59,141 nucleotides of DNA from Candidatus Aminicenantes bacterium (GCA_026393855.1 JAPKZJ010000123.1:1-59141); one strand, 5' to 3'; shown: positions 34,933-45,818, counted from the stretch's first letter. Numbers and translations: made by a program. Notes: generated by a model not told the origin, from the sequence alone.

Positions 34933-35751
34933 ATGGGCGATGTTCCCCGGAGGCGGCCGGCCGTGGCTGGGGCTTTCTACCCGCGGGATCCAGCGGCTTT
35001 GCGCCTCCAGCTGGCCCATCTTCTGGTGCCCGGCCGCTCCCGAGGCCCGGCGATCGCCCTCATCTCGCCGCATGCCGGCTACGAGTATTCCGGGGCGGTG
35101 GCCGGGGCGGTCTTCTCTTCGGCCGATCTGCCGGATACGTTTATCATCATGGCCCCCAGCCACCGGCCGATCCGGCCGATCTTCGCCGTCATGACGGAAG
35201 GCGTCTGGGAGACGCCTCTCGGCGACGTCCCCATCGCGGCCGACCTGGCCCAGGCGCTGGTCCGGCGCTTGCCCCTTGTCCGGATCGATCCTTCGGCCCA
35301 CGAGATGGAGCACTCGCTGGAGGTTCAGCTGCCTTTTCTGCAGGCGCTTCGCCCCGCGCCGGCCATCGTTCCGGTCGCCGTCTCCATCCAAGCCAGGGTC
35401 GAGGACCTGCTCGAGCTGGGCCGGGTTGCCGCCGCCGCGATCCGCGAATGCGGGCGCGATGTCCTCCTCATCGCCTCCACCGATATGAGCCATTATGTCG
35501 GCGCCGAGGAGGCCCGGCGAAAAGATTTCCTGGCCATCCAGAAGATTCTCGAGTTGGATCCGCGGGGCCTGGTGGAGATCGTCCGCTCCGAATCCATCTC
35601 GATGTGCGGCTTCCAGCCCGCGGCCGCCGTGCTGGCCGCGGCCCTCGAGCTGGGCGCCCGGAAAGCCGACCTGATCATGTACGCCCATTCCGGCGAGCGG
35701 ACGGGCGAGGAGCGGGAAGTCGTCGGATACGCCGGCCTTCGCATCGCCTGA
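34933..35751 (+). CDS. Memo-family protein (AmmeMemoRadiSam system protein B type)
   Basis: A 272-residue protein. Memo-family motifs: RRPAVAGAFYPRDP at the start, ISPHAGYEYSGAVAG, IIMAPSHRPI, HEMEHSLEVQLPFLQ, ASTDMSHYVG and AHSGERTG at the end. His, Asp and Cys of the putative active site (PHAGY, SHYV, MCGFQPA) are in place. Animal Memo is a metal-binding protein; bacterial members often occur beside AMMECR1 and a radical SAM gene, which are not here. It begins one base after the SDH stop, so it belongs to the same operon. Confidence 0.85.
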   Translation: MGDVPRRRPAVAGAFYPRDPAALRLQLAHLLVPGRSRGPAIALISPHAGYEYSGAVAGAVFSSADLPDTFIIMAPSHRPIRPIFAVMTEGVWETPLGDVPIAADLAQALVRRLPLVRIDPSAHEMEHSLEVQLPFLQALRPAPAIVPVAVSIQARVEDLLELGRVAAAAIRECGRDVLLIASTDMSHYVGAEEARRKDFLAIQKILELDPRGLVEIVRSESISMCGFQPAAAVLAAALELGARKADLIMYAHSGERTGEEREVVGYAGLRIA

Positions 35752-35762
35752 TCCCGGCATGA

Positions 35763-35768
35763 TATAAT
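35763..35768 (+). promoter_or_regulatory. -10 element of the heat-shock operon
   Basis: A perfect TATAAT 14 bases before the hrcA ATG, with only a poor TTCGCA at 19-bp spacing. No CIRCE repeat (TTAGCACTC-N9-GAGTGCTAA) is seen around it and there is no Shine-Dalgarno. Confidence 0.4.
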
Positions 35769-35782
35769 AATCCTCGCCAGCC

Positions 35783-36829
35783 ATGACCCAATCCGGCCTG
35801 CGAGAGAAAGACCGCACCGTCCTGAGGACGATCGTCGAAATCTATCTGCAATCGGGCTGTCCCGTCAGTTCCGGCCTCATTCACGGCCGGAAGACCCTGA
35901 ACGACTCGCCGGCCACGATCCGCAATATCATGGTCAAGCTGGAGGAAATGGGCTACCTGACCCAGCCCCACGCCTCGGCCGGGCGCGTTCCGACCGACTT
36001 GGGCCTGCGCTTCTACGTCAACACCCTGCTTGTCGACGGGCCGCGGGGGGGGGAAGAGCCCGAAATCGCGATGGAGGGATTGGCTTCCCGCCGGGGGGAC
36101 CTTAACGCCCTTCTGGACGGGGCGTCGCGGCTCCTGGCCGACGGCTCGGACAGCGTCGGGTTCGTTCTCTCGCCGCGGGTCTCGCGGATCAACTTCCAGC
36201 ACCTCCGGTTCGTCCAGATCGGCGAGGCCAAGGTCATGGTCATCCTGGTCACGACCTTCAACATGGTTCTGACCGAGATCGTCGCGGTCGAGACCGATTT
36301 CACCCAACCCGAGCTCGACCGGGCTTCGCAGTACATCAACCAGAATTTCGCCGGCAAGAGCCTGGCCTCGGTCAGGGACTACCTGCTGCGGGATCTGCCC
36401 CGGGCCAAGTCGCAGTTCGACCAGGCTTTCGGCCGGCTGATGTCCCTCCTCAAGTCGTCCGTGACCCAGGAGGAAAAGGAGCCGCCGATTTTTGTCCAAG
36501 GCGCCTCCCGGCTGATCGATAAGTTCGACGAAGCGGACATGACCGTCCTCAAGACCCTACTGAAGAGCTTCGAGGAGAAAGCCAACCTGGCCAAGCTGCT
36601 CTCCGATTTTATCGCCCTGGATCGGGTCAAGGTCCTGATCGGGGCCGAGGCCAATGTGCCCGAGATCGCCGACTGCTCCCTGATCCTATCCCATTACGGG
36701 GACGCCCATCAGGTGCTGGGCTCGCTGGGCATCATCGGCCCCAAGCGTCTGCCGTACCAGAAGATCATCCCTCTGGTCGATCATGTGGCTACGAAGCTGA
36801 GCCGGACCATAACCCGGAAACCCTCCTGA
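35783..36829 (+). CDS. hrcA: Heat-shock transcription repressor HrcA
   Basis: A 348-residue repressor. The N-terminal winged helix has REKDRTVLRTIVEIYLQSG, SPATIRNIMVKLEEMGYL and HASAGRVPTDLGLRFYV, the diagnostic HrcA sequence; the C-terminal dimerisation and inserted domains follow with normal length. HrcA normally binds CIRCE to repress groE and dnaK operons, but no CIRCE stands upstream here. It is first in hrcA-grpE-dnaK-dnaJ-rsmE. Confidence 0.93.
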   Translation: MTQSGLREKDRTVLRTIVEIYLQSGCPVSSGLIHGRKTLNDSPATIRNIMVKLEEMGYLTQPHASAGRVPTDLGLRFYVNTLLVDGPRGGEEPEIAMEGLASRRGDLNALLDGASRLLADGSDSVGFVLSPRVSRINFQHLRFVQIGEAKVMVILVTTFNMVLTEIVAVETDFTQPELDRASQYINQNFAGKSLASVRDYLLRDLPRAKSQFDQAFGRLMSLLKSSVTQEEKEPPIFVQGASRLIDKFDEADMTVLKTLLKSFEEKANLAKLLSDFIALDRVKVLIGAEANVPEIADCSLILSHYGDAHQVLGSLGIIGPKRLPYQKIIPLVDHVATKLSRTITRKPS

Positions 36830-36842
36830 GGTGAGACTACGC

Positions 36843-37526
36843 ATGACCAGCGACAACGACGAGCTCAAGACGGATCAGGGCCCTGCGGCGGACGTGATGG
36901 CTGCCCCAGTGGACGAAATCCCGCCCGATGAAGGGTCGGGGATTTCATCGCTTCCGGCCGAAGCGGCGGCGGCGGAAACCGCGGGGGAAGCGGAGCCGGC
37001 TCACTTGCCTCGGAGACGGGGGGGACGGGGGAAGGACAAGGACGAGCCCGTTTCGGCGGACCCGCCCGAAAATGCCCTGGCTGACGTCCGCCGGGAGCTC
37101 GCCGAGTTCAAAGACCGCTACCTGCGGACCGTGGCGGAGACGGATAACCAGCGCAAGCGCCTGGAGCGGGAGAAAGGGGAATACTTCCAGTTCGCCCTGG
37201 CCGATCTGATGAAGGAGCTGCTCTCGGTCCTGGACAACTTCGAGCGGGCTCTGCAGGCCGAACCGGGATCCGACCCGGCCGGATTCCAGGAAGGGATCGG
37301 CCTCATCCACAAGCAGATGACGGACCTCCTGCGCAAGCGCGGCGTCGAGCCCATCGAAACCAAGGACGACGCCTTCGACCCTTCGATCCAGCAGGCCATC
37401 GTCACCGAGGCCTCGACCGAGGTCGAGGAGCCCCGCGTGACCGAGGAGCTGCAGCGCGGCTACCGCCTGCACGGCCGCTTGCTGCGGCCGGCCTTGGTTA
37501 AGGTGCTGATCCCCAAAAAGGACTGA
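36843..37526 (+). CDS. grpE: Nucleotide exchange factor GrpE
   Basis: A 227-residue protein. A long acidic disordered N-terminus (about 1-80) is followed by the coiled coil EFKDRYLRTVAETDNQRKRLEREK and the beta-wing region FDPSIQQAIVTEASTEVEEPRVTEELQRGYRLHGRLLRPALVKV. It releases ADP from DnaK. AGGTGAG before the ATG at 36843 makes this the better start than the GTG at 36831. The acidic extension is longer than in E. coli. Confidence 0.93.
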   Translation: MTSDNDELKTDQGPAADVMAAPVDEIPPDEGSGISSLPAEAAAAETAGEAEPAHLPRRRGGRGKDKDEPVSADPPENALADVRRELAEFKDRYLRTVAETDNQRKRLEREKGEYFQFALADLMKELLSVLDNFERALQAEPGSDPAGFQEGIGLIHKQMTDLLRKRGVEPIETKDDAFDPSIQQAIVTEASTEVEEPRVTEELQRGYRLHGRLLRPALVKVLIPKKD

Positions 37527-37527
37527 T

Positions 37528-39105
37528 ATGGAACCCCTCATCGGCATCGACCTCGGAACGACCTACTCCTGTCTGGCCGGGATGATCGACGGCGTGGCCA
37601 AAGTCATCCCCAATCTGGAAGGCGCGCCGACGACGCCGTCGATGGTCTGCCTGACTTCCTCGGGCGAGACGTTGGTCGGCAACCTGGCTCTGCGGCAAGC
37701 CCTGACCAATCCCGAACGAACCCTCTACGCGATTAAAAGGCTGATCGGCCAGAAGTTCCGTTCGCCGCGGGTGCAGGAAGCCCGCCGGCGCCTGCCGTAC
37801 ACGCTGGCCGAGGCGGCCAACGGCGACGTTCTGATCGAAGCCGGCGGGCGGGTTATCACGCCGCAGGAGGTCTCGGCTCTCGTTTTGGGTTACCTGAAGA
37901 AGAGCGCCGAAGCCTATTTCGGGCAGACCGTCAGGGAAGCGGTCATCACCGTGCCGGCCCATTTCGACGACAATCAACGGCAGGCCACCAAGGACGCGGC
38001 CATCATCGCCGGGCTGGATGTCCTGCGAGTCATCAATGAGCCGACCGCGGCCAGCCTGGCCTTCGGGCTCCATCGCAAGCGAGCCGGCAAGGTGGCCGTC
38101 TTCGATATGGGCGGCGGGACGTTCGACATCACCATCCTGGAGATCAGCGACGGCGTCTTCCACGTTCTGGCCACGGCCGGCGATTCCTTCCTCGGCGGCG
38201 AGGACTTCGATCAGCGGCTGGTCGATTGGCTGTTGGCCGAGTTCCGGCGAGAGACGCGGGAAGACCTGTCCCATGACAAATACGCCCTGCAAAGGATCAA
38301 GGAAGCGGCCGAGAAGGCCAAGCGGGAGCTGTCCTTCACCCACGAGTCCGAAATCAACCTCCCGTTCATTTCCTCCCTGCCCTCCGGCTCGCGCCACCTG
38401 CGCAAGACCATGACCCGGCCGCTGCTCGAGGAGCTGACCCGGGACCTGGTCGACAAGGCGTTTCCGCTCATCCAGAAGGCCCTGGCCGCGTGCGGCTTGG
38501 GGGCGGGCAACATCGAGGAAGTCATCTTAGTCGGGGGGCAGACGCGCATGCCGCTGCTGCGCCGGCGGGTGGCCGAATTCTTCGGCCGAGCCCCCAACGA
38601 CCAGCTCAACCCCGACGAGGGCGTGGCCGTGGGGGCGGCCATCCAGGCCGGCATCCTGGCCGGCGAGATGAACGAGATCGTCCTGCTCCTGGATGTGACG
38701 TCGCTGTCGCTGGGCATCGAGACCGATCAGGACGGGTTCGAGCGGATCATCGAGAAGAATGCCACCTTGCCGGTCCGCAAGAGCAAGCCTTTCACCACGG
38801 TCGAGGATGGGCAGCGGCGGGTCCGCATCCATGTCCTGCAGGGCGAAAGCCCCAAGGCCGGCGAAAACACCTCGCTGGGGATGTTCGACCTGGTCGGGAT
38901 CGCCCCGGCCGGCGCGGGCATTCCGCAGATCGACGTCACCTTCGAGATCGACGCCAACGGCATGGTCCGGGTCTCCGCCCGGGACGCGGCGTCCGGCCGT
39001 GAGCAGAAGATGGTCGTCCAGCCATCCTCGGGGCTGAGCCGCCCGCAGCGCGACGCGATCATGGAGCGGGCTGCGGCCCGGGAAACCAAGCATGGCCAAA
39101 CGTGA
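37528..39105 (+). CDS. dnaK: DnaK chaperone lacking the C-terminal helical lid
   Basis: A 525-residue Hsp70. The ATPase domain is intact: IGIDLGTTYSCLAG, AVITVPAHFDDNQRQATKDA, VINEPTAASLAFG, VFDMGGGTFDITIL and EVILVGGQTRMPLL. The beta substrate-binding domain is present (about 385-500). The protein then ends at QRDAIMERAAARETKHGQT, where the alpha-helical lid of normal DnaK (about 600-640 residues) would continue. dnaJ starts inside the last 14 bp, so no lid sequence is hidden downstream. The N-terminus and peptide-binding loops suggest a specialised paralogue; a second full-length dnaK may exist elsewhere. Confidence 0.9.
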   Translation: MEPLIGIDLGTTYSCLAGMIDGVAKVIPNLEGAPTTPSMVCLTSSGETLVGNLALRQALTNPERTLYAIKRLIGQKFRSPRVQEARRRLPYTLAEAANGDVLIEAGGRVITPQEVSALVLGYLKKSAEAYFGQTVREAVITVPAHFDDNQRQATKDAAIIAGLDVLRVINEPTAASLAFGLHRKRAGKVAVFDMGGGTFDITILEISDGVFHVLATAGDSFLGGEDFDQRLVDWLLAEFRRETREDLSHDKYALQRIKEAAEKAKRELSFTHESEINLPFISSLPSGSRHLRKTMTRPLLEELTRDLVDKAFPLIQKALAACGLGAGNIEEVILVGGQTRMPLLRRRVAEFFGRAPNDQLNPDEGVAVGAAIQAGILAGEMNEIVLLLDVTSLSLGIETDQDGFERIIEKNATLPVRKSKPFTTVEDGQRRVRIHVLQGESPKAGENTSLGMFDLVGIAPAGAGIPQIDVTFEIDANGMVRVSARDAASGREQKMVVQPSSGLSRPQRDAIMERAAARETKHGQT

Positions 39106-40231
39106 CTACTACGAGATCCTAGGCGTTCCCCGGGGCGCCGGCGGCGAGGAGATCAAGAAAGCCTATCGCCAGGCGGCCCTCCGCCACCATCCCGACCGCA
39201 ACCCGGGCGACAAGGCGGCCGAGGATCGGTTCAAAGAGGCGGCCGAGGCCTACAGCGTCCTGGGCGACGCCGAGAAGCGCTCGACCTACGACCGGTTCGG
39301 GCACGACGGGCTGCGGGGCGAAAGCTTTCAAGGCTTCAACTCGACGGTCTTCGAGGATTTCGAGGATATCCTGGGCAATTTCTTCGGCTTCAACTTCGGC
39401 CTCGGCGACCTGTTCGGAGGCGGACGGCGATCGCGGATCCAAGCCCGGGGCCAGGACCTGGCCCTGGAGATCGAGATCAGCCTCGAGGAAGCGGCCGCCG
39501 GAACGGAAAAGGAGATCGCCCTGGACCGGGCTGAGCCTTGTTTAGCCTGCCACGGCTCGGGGAGCAAGCCAGGCACCCGCAAATCCGCCTGTCCGACTTG
39601 CGGCGGGAGAGGCCAGGTCCGTCATCAGCAAGGCTTCTTTTCTGTAGCCCGGACCTGCCTCCATTGCCGGGGCACCGGTGAGATCGTCTCCTCGCCCTGC
39701 GAAGACTGCCGGGGCAGCGGGCTCAAACGGAGTAAAAAAGACCTCCGCGTCCGCATTCCCGCCGGCATCGACGGCGGGACGCGCCTGCGGCTTACGGGCG
39801 AAGGCGAGGCCGGCGAACGGGGAACGCCGCGCGGCGACCTCTATGTCGGCATCCGGCTCCAGCCGCATGATTTCTTCGAACGGCAGGAGAGCCACCTGAA
39901 CTGCGAGGTGGCGCTGTCGTTCGCCCAGGCCGCCCTGGGGCTGACGCTGGAGATCCCGCTGCTCGGCGGCGGCGTCGAGAAGCTCAAGATTCCGGCCGGG
40001 ACCCAATCCGGAGCGATTTTTCGGATCAAAGGGCAGGGGATTCGGGAGTTGGACAGCCGCCGGACCGGGGATCTCTTTGTCCGCGTCCATGTTCAGACGC
40101 CGGCCGACCTCGGCAAGGACGAGAAGGCTTTGTTGCGTCAGTTCGCATCGCTGCGGGGCGAGCCCCTGGAGATCATCGACCGCGAAACGATCCGGCGGAC
40201 CCGGCCTGCCGCGGCCAAGGATGGGCGGTGA
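39092..40231 (+). CDS. dnaJ: DnaJ co-chaperone
   Basis: A 379-residue class A J-protein. The J domain (about 1-70) has HHPDRNPGDKAAEDRFKEAAEAY; the G/F region is short and Phe-rich (FEDILGNFFGFNFGLGDLFGG). The zinc region has four CxxCxG-type repeats (CLACHGSG, CPTCGGRG, CLHCRGTG, CEDCRGSG), followed by the two C-terminal beta domains. It delivers clients and stimulates DnaK ATPase. It overlaps dnaK by 14 bp and rsmE by 4 bp. Confidence 0.95.
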   Translation: MAKRDYYEILGVPRGAGGEEIKKAYRQAALRHHPDRNPGDKAAEDRFKEAAEAYSVLGDAEKRSTYDRFGHDGLRGESFQGFNSTVFEDFEDILGNFFGFNFGLGDLFGGGRRSRIQARGQDLALEIEISLEEAAAGTEKEIALDRAEPCLACHGSGSKPGTRKSACPTCGGRGQVRHQQGFFSVARTCLHCRGTGEIVSSPCEDCRGSGLKRSKKDLRVRIPAGIDGGTRLRLTGEGEAGERGTPRGDLYVGIRLQPHDFFERQESHLNCEVALSFAQAALGLTLEIPLLGGGVEKLKIPAGTQSGAIFRIKGQGIRELDSRRTGDLFVRVHVQTPADLGKDEKALLRQFASLRGEPLEIIDRETIRRTRPAAAKDGR

Positions 40232-40971
40232 CGGCCAACCTGTTTTTCCTGGAAAAAGCCCGACTGTCCGGGGCCGAATGCCTGCTGGAAGGACCGGAGC
40301 ACCATCATCTCGGCCGGGTGGCGAGGCTGCGGCCCGGCGACGAAGTTTGGCTCTTCGACGAGGAGGGCGGCAAGGTCAAGGCCCTGGTGGAGGAGGTCGG
40401 CCCCGAACGGACCCGGCTGAAGCTGGGCCTCCGTCTCGCTCCCGGGAGCTCGGGCCCGCGCGTCTCGCTGGTTCAGAGCTTGTTGAAGAACAAGGCCATG
40501 GATGAAGTCGTTTCGGGCGCGGTCGAATGGGGTGTCGCGGCCATCCTGACCGTCCTGGCCGAACGATCGGTCGTCCGGCTGGAGGACGGGGGGGGCCGAA
40601 AGCTCGATCGATGGCGGCAGGTGGCCCTGGCCGCCGCCAAGCAGTGCAAGAGCGGCCGTTTGCCGGCCTTCGAGCCGCCGGTCCCGCTGGCCTCGTTCCT
40701 TGCCGGCGACCGGGCCGGCCGCAAAGTCGTTCTGACCGAGCACGGCGGCCGGCCGTTCAAGGACGTCATCGCCGCGGCCGCCGTTCTCCCCGCGTCCGCA
40801 GACGACGCTTGGCTGGTGCTGATCGGGCCGGAGGGCGGTTTCTCGGAAGGGGAAGTGGGCTCGATCGTCGCCGCGGGCTATGAACCGGTCAGCTTGGGGG
40901 CGAACATCCTACGAGCCGAGACGGCGGCTTTAAGCGCCGTCGCGATCCTGATCCACGCCGGGAGTTTTTGA
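40228..40971 (+). CDS. rsmE: 16S rRNA m3U1498 methyltransferase RsmE
   Basis: A 247-residue SPOUT-type methyltransferase. The N-terminal RNA-binding part has EGPEHHHLGRVARLRPGDEVWLFD; the knotted SAM site has LIGPEGGFSEGEVG and SLGANILRAETAALSAVAIL. It methylates U1498 of 16S rRNA. The GTG start overlaps the dnaJ stop. rsmE behind dnaJ is a common arrangement in many bacteria. Confidence 0.93.
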   Translation: MTANLFFLEKARLSGAECLLEGPEHHHLGRVARLRPGDEVWLFDEEGGKVKALVEEVGPERTRLKLGLRLAPGSSGPRVSLVQSLLKNKAMDEVVSGAVEWGVAAILTVLAERSVVRLEDGGGRKLDRWRQVALAAAKQCKSGRLPAFEPPVPLASFLAGDRAGRKVVLTEHGGRPFKDVIAAAAVLPASADDAWLVLIGPEGGFSEGEVGSIVAAGYEPVSLGANILRAETAALSAVAILIHAGSF

Positions 40972-40973
40972 TC

Positions 40974-41912
40974 GTGTTCATGCAGGGCCAGAAAGTAGGG
41001 AAGTACGAGATCATCCGGTCTCTGGGCAGCGGAGGATTCGGCTCCGTGTATCTGGCCAAGGACGTCTGGCTCGACATCAAAGTGGCCATCAAGGTCCCCC
41101 ATAAGCAGTCCCTGGAGCTCTACAAGCTGCTCAAGGAGCCGCGCATGCAGGCGGCCCTGGACCATCCGAACATCGTTCGCCTGCTGGCGGCCGAGAAGGT
41201 GGACAAGGTCTTCTTCTTTGTCATGGAATACGTCCGGGGGCGGACCCTGGAGAAGATCCTGCAGAAGGAGAAGACCCTGGATGTACCGGCCGCGATCGAC
41301 ACCATCCGCCAGGTGGCGGCCGGTGTCGAGCATGCCCACAAGAACAAGATCATTCACCGCGACCTGAGGCCCTCGAACATCATGGTCTCCGAGGAAGGGC
41401 AGGTCAAGATCACCGACTTCGGAACCTCGGCCTGGCTCCAGAACGTCCCTTATGCCACGACCCGGATCGGATCGCCTCCCTATATGGCGCCCGAGCAGTT
41501 CCTGGGCAAGGCCGGGTTCGCGGCGGACATCTATTCCATGGGCTGCATTCTCTACGAGATGCTGATCGGCCGGCCGCCCATCTACGATCCCGACCCGTTC
41601 AAGATCCTGGAGAAAGCCCAGGAGGGCAAGATCACCCCGCCCCGGATCAAGAACATGCGGGTCCCGCGTGAGCTGGACGAGATCGTCATGAAATGCCTGG
41701 CGGCCAAGACCGAGGAGCGGTACGAACGTCCGGGCGAGCTGTTGCGGGCCCTGGCCGAGATTCGCGGCGAAAAGCATCCCAAGACCGAGATCGACGACAT
41801 TCTGGGCCGGATCCGGGCCCGGGAGCGCTCGACGGGCGATCTGTGCTGGAACTGCCGGCGGCCCCTCCCGTTCCGCTCCCGCCATTGCCCCTACTGCGGC
41901 GAATCCGGCTGA
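40974..41912 (+). CDS. Hanks-type Ser/Thr kinase with C-terminal zinc ribbon
   Basis: A protein of about 312 residues. Kinase motifs: GSGGFGSVYLAKD (P-loop), VAIKVP (Lys), IIHRDLRPSN (catalytic loop), KITDFGTSAW (DFG), then RIGSPPYMAPEQFLG. The C-terminal tail has a four-Cys zinc ribbon (LCWNCRRPLPFRSRHCPYCG). There is no membrane span or PASTA domain, so it is soluble. In-frame starts at 40968 (TTG), 40974 (GTG) and 40980 (ATG) are possible; GGGAG is best spaced for 40974. It follows rsmE directly and ends the chaperone operon. Targets are unknown. Confidence 0.88.
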   Translation: MFMQGQKVGKYEIIRSLGSGGFGSVYLAKDVWLDIKVAIKVPHKQSLELYKLLKEPRMQAALDHPNIVRLLAAEKVDKVFFFVMEYVRGRTLEKILQKEKTLDVPAAIDTIRQVAAGVEHAHKNKIIHRDLRPSNIMVSEEGQVKITDFGTSAWLQNVPYATTRIGSPPYMAPEQFLGKAGFAADIYSMGCILYEMLIGRPPIYDPDPFKILEKAQEGKITPPRIKNMRVPRELDEIVMKCLAAKTEERYERPGELLRALAEIRGEKHPKTEIDDILGRIRARERSTGDLCWNCRRPLPFRSRHCPYCGESG

Positions 41913-41919
41913 CTCGGGT

Positions 41920-41948
41920 TGACCGGGCCGCCCCGGCCGGGTAAGATG
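41920..41948 (+). promoter_or_regulatory. Promoter for pilT-alaS
   Basis: TTGACC (41920-41925) and TAAGAT (41943-41948) are 17 bp apart. The pilT start at 42032 gives a GC-rich leader of about 75 nt ending in GGGAGG. Confidence 0.6.
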
Positions 41949-42031
41949 GATTGCCTCCGCCGCCCCCTGCGCCGCAGAGGCCGCCGAGCCCGCCGCGGGC
42001 CGGCGCGGCCGAGGACTGATGGGAGGCCGAC

Positions 42032-43177
42032 ATGCACATCGACGACCTGCTGAAGATCGCCATCGAGATGGACGCTTCCGACGTCCACATCAAGGTCGGC
42101 AACCACCCCCAATTCCGGGTTCACGGCATTCTGGTGCCCCTGACCCAGCTGCCCAAGCTCGGTCCCCAGGACACGGAGGAGATCGCCTTCCAGGTCATGA
42201 ACGAAGCCCAGAAGAAGCGCCTGGAGGAGGATTTCGACCTGGACCTGGCTTACAGCCTGCCCGGGTTCGGCCGCTTCCGCGGCAGCATCTTCCGCCAGCG
42301 CGGTTCGTTGGCGGTGGCCCTGCGGATCATCCCCTTCGAGGTCAAAAGCTTCCAGGAGCTCCTGCTGCCGCCGGTGATCGAGCAGATCGCCGCCACCGAG
42401 CGCGGCCTGGTCCTGGTCACGGGCTCGACCGGCAGCGGCAAGACAACGACCCTGGCCTCGATAATCGATTTTATCAATCGGAGCCGCCGCGAGCACATCA
42501 TCACCATCGAGGACCCGATCGAGTACCTGCATCGCGACCAGAAGAGCGTCATCTGCCAGCGCGAGGTCGGCTGGGACGTCAAGAGCTTCGCCCGCGGCTT
42601 GCGCGGCGCCCTGCGCGAGGATCCGGACATCATCCTGGTCGGCGAGATGCGCGACCTGGAGACGATCGAAACGGCCATCCTGGCGGCCGAGACGGGCCAT
42701 CTCGTCCTCAGCACCCTTCATACGGTCGACGCTCCCGAGACGATCAACCGCATCGTCTCCGTCTTTCCGCCCCATCAGCAGCGCCAGATCCGGCTGCAGC
42801 TGGCCTCTATCCTGCAGGCGGTCATCTCGCAGCGGCTGGTGCCGCGCAAGGACGGGCGCGGCCGGGTGCCCGCGGTCGAGGTCCTGTTGGCCACTCCCTA
42901 TGTCCGGGAGTGCATCCAGGAGCGGGAGAAGACCTTCCTCCTGCGCGATGCCATCGGCGCGGGCTACTCCCAGTACGGCATGCAGACCTTCGACCAGTCC
43001 GTCTTTCATCTCTACGACCGGGCCTTCATCTCGTTCGAGCAGGGGCTGCGCTATTCCACCAGCCCCGACAATTTCCGGCTCCGGGTCCAGGGTATCCAGT
43101 CCACCCAGGATATCGCCCAGGAGGAGATGGAGAAGAACCTGGGCAAGATGAAGCCCGAACGCAAACCCGAGGATTGA
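42032..43177 (+). CDS. pilT: PilT-family twitching ATPase
   Basis: A 381-residue secretion-type ATPase. The N-terminal PAS-like domain opens MHIDDLLKIAIEMDASDVHI. Walker A is GSTGSGKTTT, the Asp box is IITIEDPIEYLHRD, Walker B lies in EDPDIILVGEMRDLETIE and the His box is GHLVLSTLHT. AIGAGYSQYGMQTFDQS resembles the C-terminal PilT AIRxGxxxGMxTFDQ motif. It powers retraction of type IV pili. No pilus structural gene is nearby. It precedes alaS by 4 bp, an unusual pairing. Confidence 0.9.
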   Translation: MHIDDLLKIAIEMDASDVHIKVGNHPQFRVHGILVPLTQLPKLGPQDTEEIAFQVMNEAQKKRLEEDFDLDLAYSLPGFGRFRGSIFRQRGSLAVALRIIPFEVKSFQELLLPPVIEQIAATERGLVLVTGSTGSGKTTTLASIIDFINRSRREHIITIEDPIEYLHRDQKSVICQREVGWDVKSFARGLRGALREDPDIILVGEMRDLETIETAILAAETGHLVLSTLHTVDAPETINRIVSVFPPHQQRQIRLQLASILQAVISQRLVPRKDGRGRVPAVEVLLATPYVRECIQEREKTFLLRDAIGAGYSQYGMQTFDQSVFHLYDRAFISFEQGLRYSTSPDNFRLRVQGIQSTQDIAQEEMEKNLGKMKPERKPED

Positions 43178-43181
43178 GGGC

Positions 43182-45182
<2,001 letters not shown>

Positions 45183-45818
45183 CTGTGCGGCGGCGCCCAC
45201 GCCGGATCCACCGGCCAGATCGGCCTGTTCAAGATTACGGCCGAGACGAGTGTGGCGGCCGGGATGCGCCGCATCGAAGCTCTGACGGGTGACGAGGCCC
45301 TGCGGCATCTGCAGGAGATCGATCGGCTGGCCTCCGAGTCGGCCCGGCTTGTCAACGTTCCCCGCAAGGACCTGCCGGCCCAGCTCGAGAAGATGCTGGA
45401 CCAGATGAGGGAGAAGGACCACGAGATCAAGGCTTTGCGGCAGAAGATCCTGGCCGGCTCGGCCGAGCCTCCGGCCGAGGAGATTCGCCGAGTCGGGGGG
45501 CTGAAAGTCCTGGTCCGGCGGATGGAGGGCCTCAGCCCCGAGGAGGCCCGGACGATGACCGATCAGCTCAAGCAGAAGCTTGGTTCCGGCATCGTGCTTT
45601 TGGGAGGGGTGCGGGAGGACAAGGCTTTTCTCGTCGCGGCCGTGACCAAGGACCTGAGCGGCCGCGTCTCCGCGGCCGGGCTGATCAAGGCTCTGGCTCC
45701 CGTCATCGGCGGTGGGGGAGGCGGTCGGCTCGATTTTGCCCAGGCCGGCGGCCCTCTGACAGGCGAGCTCGACAAGGCTCTGGCCGCGGGCCTTGAGGCC
45801 GTAGCCCGCCTGCTCTGA
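45183..45818 (+). pseudogene. alaS: C-terminal part of AlaRS beyond the TAG codon
   Basis: The same frame as the upstream portion, beginning LCGGAHADSTGQIGLFKI and running through the coiled-coil hinge (VPRKDLPAQLEKMLDQMREK) to the C-Ala domain, whose glycine-rich closing motif (GGGGGGRLDFAQAGG) is intact. In-frame restarts exist (GTG at 45252, ATG at 45264), so a separate fragment of about 185 residues could be made, though no strong ribosome site precedes them. There is no further decay, which argues that the TAG is very recent or not real. Confidence 0.8.
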
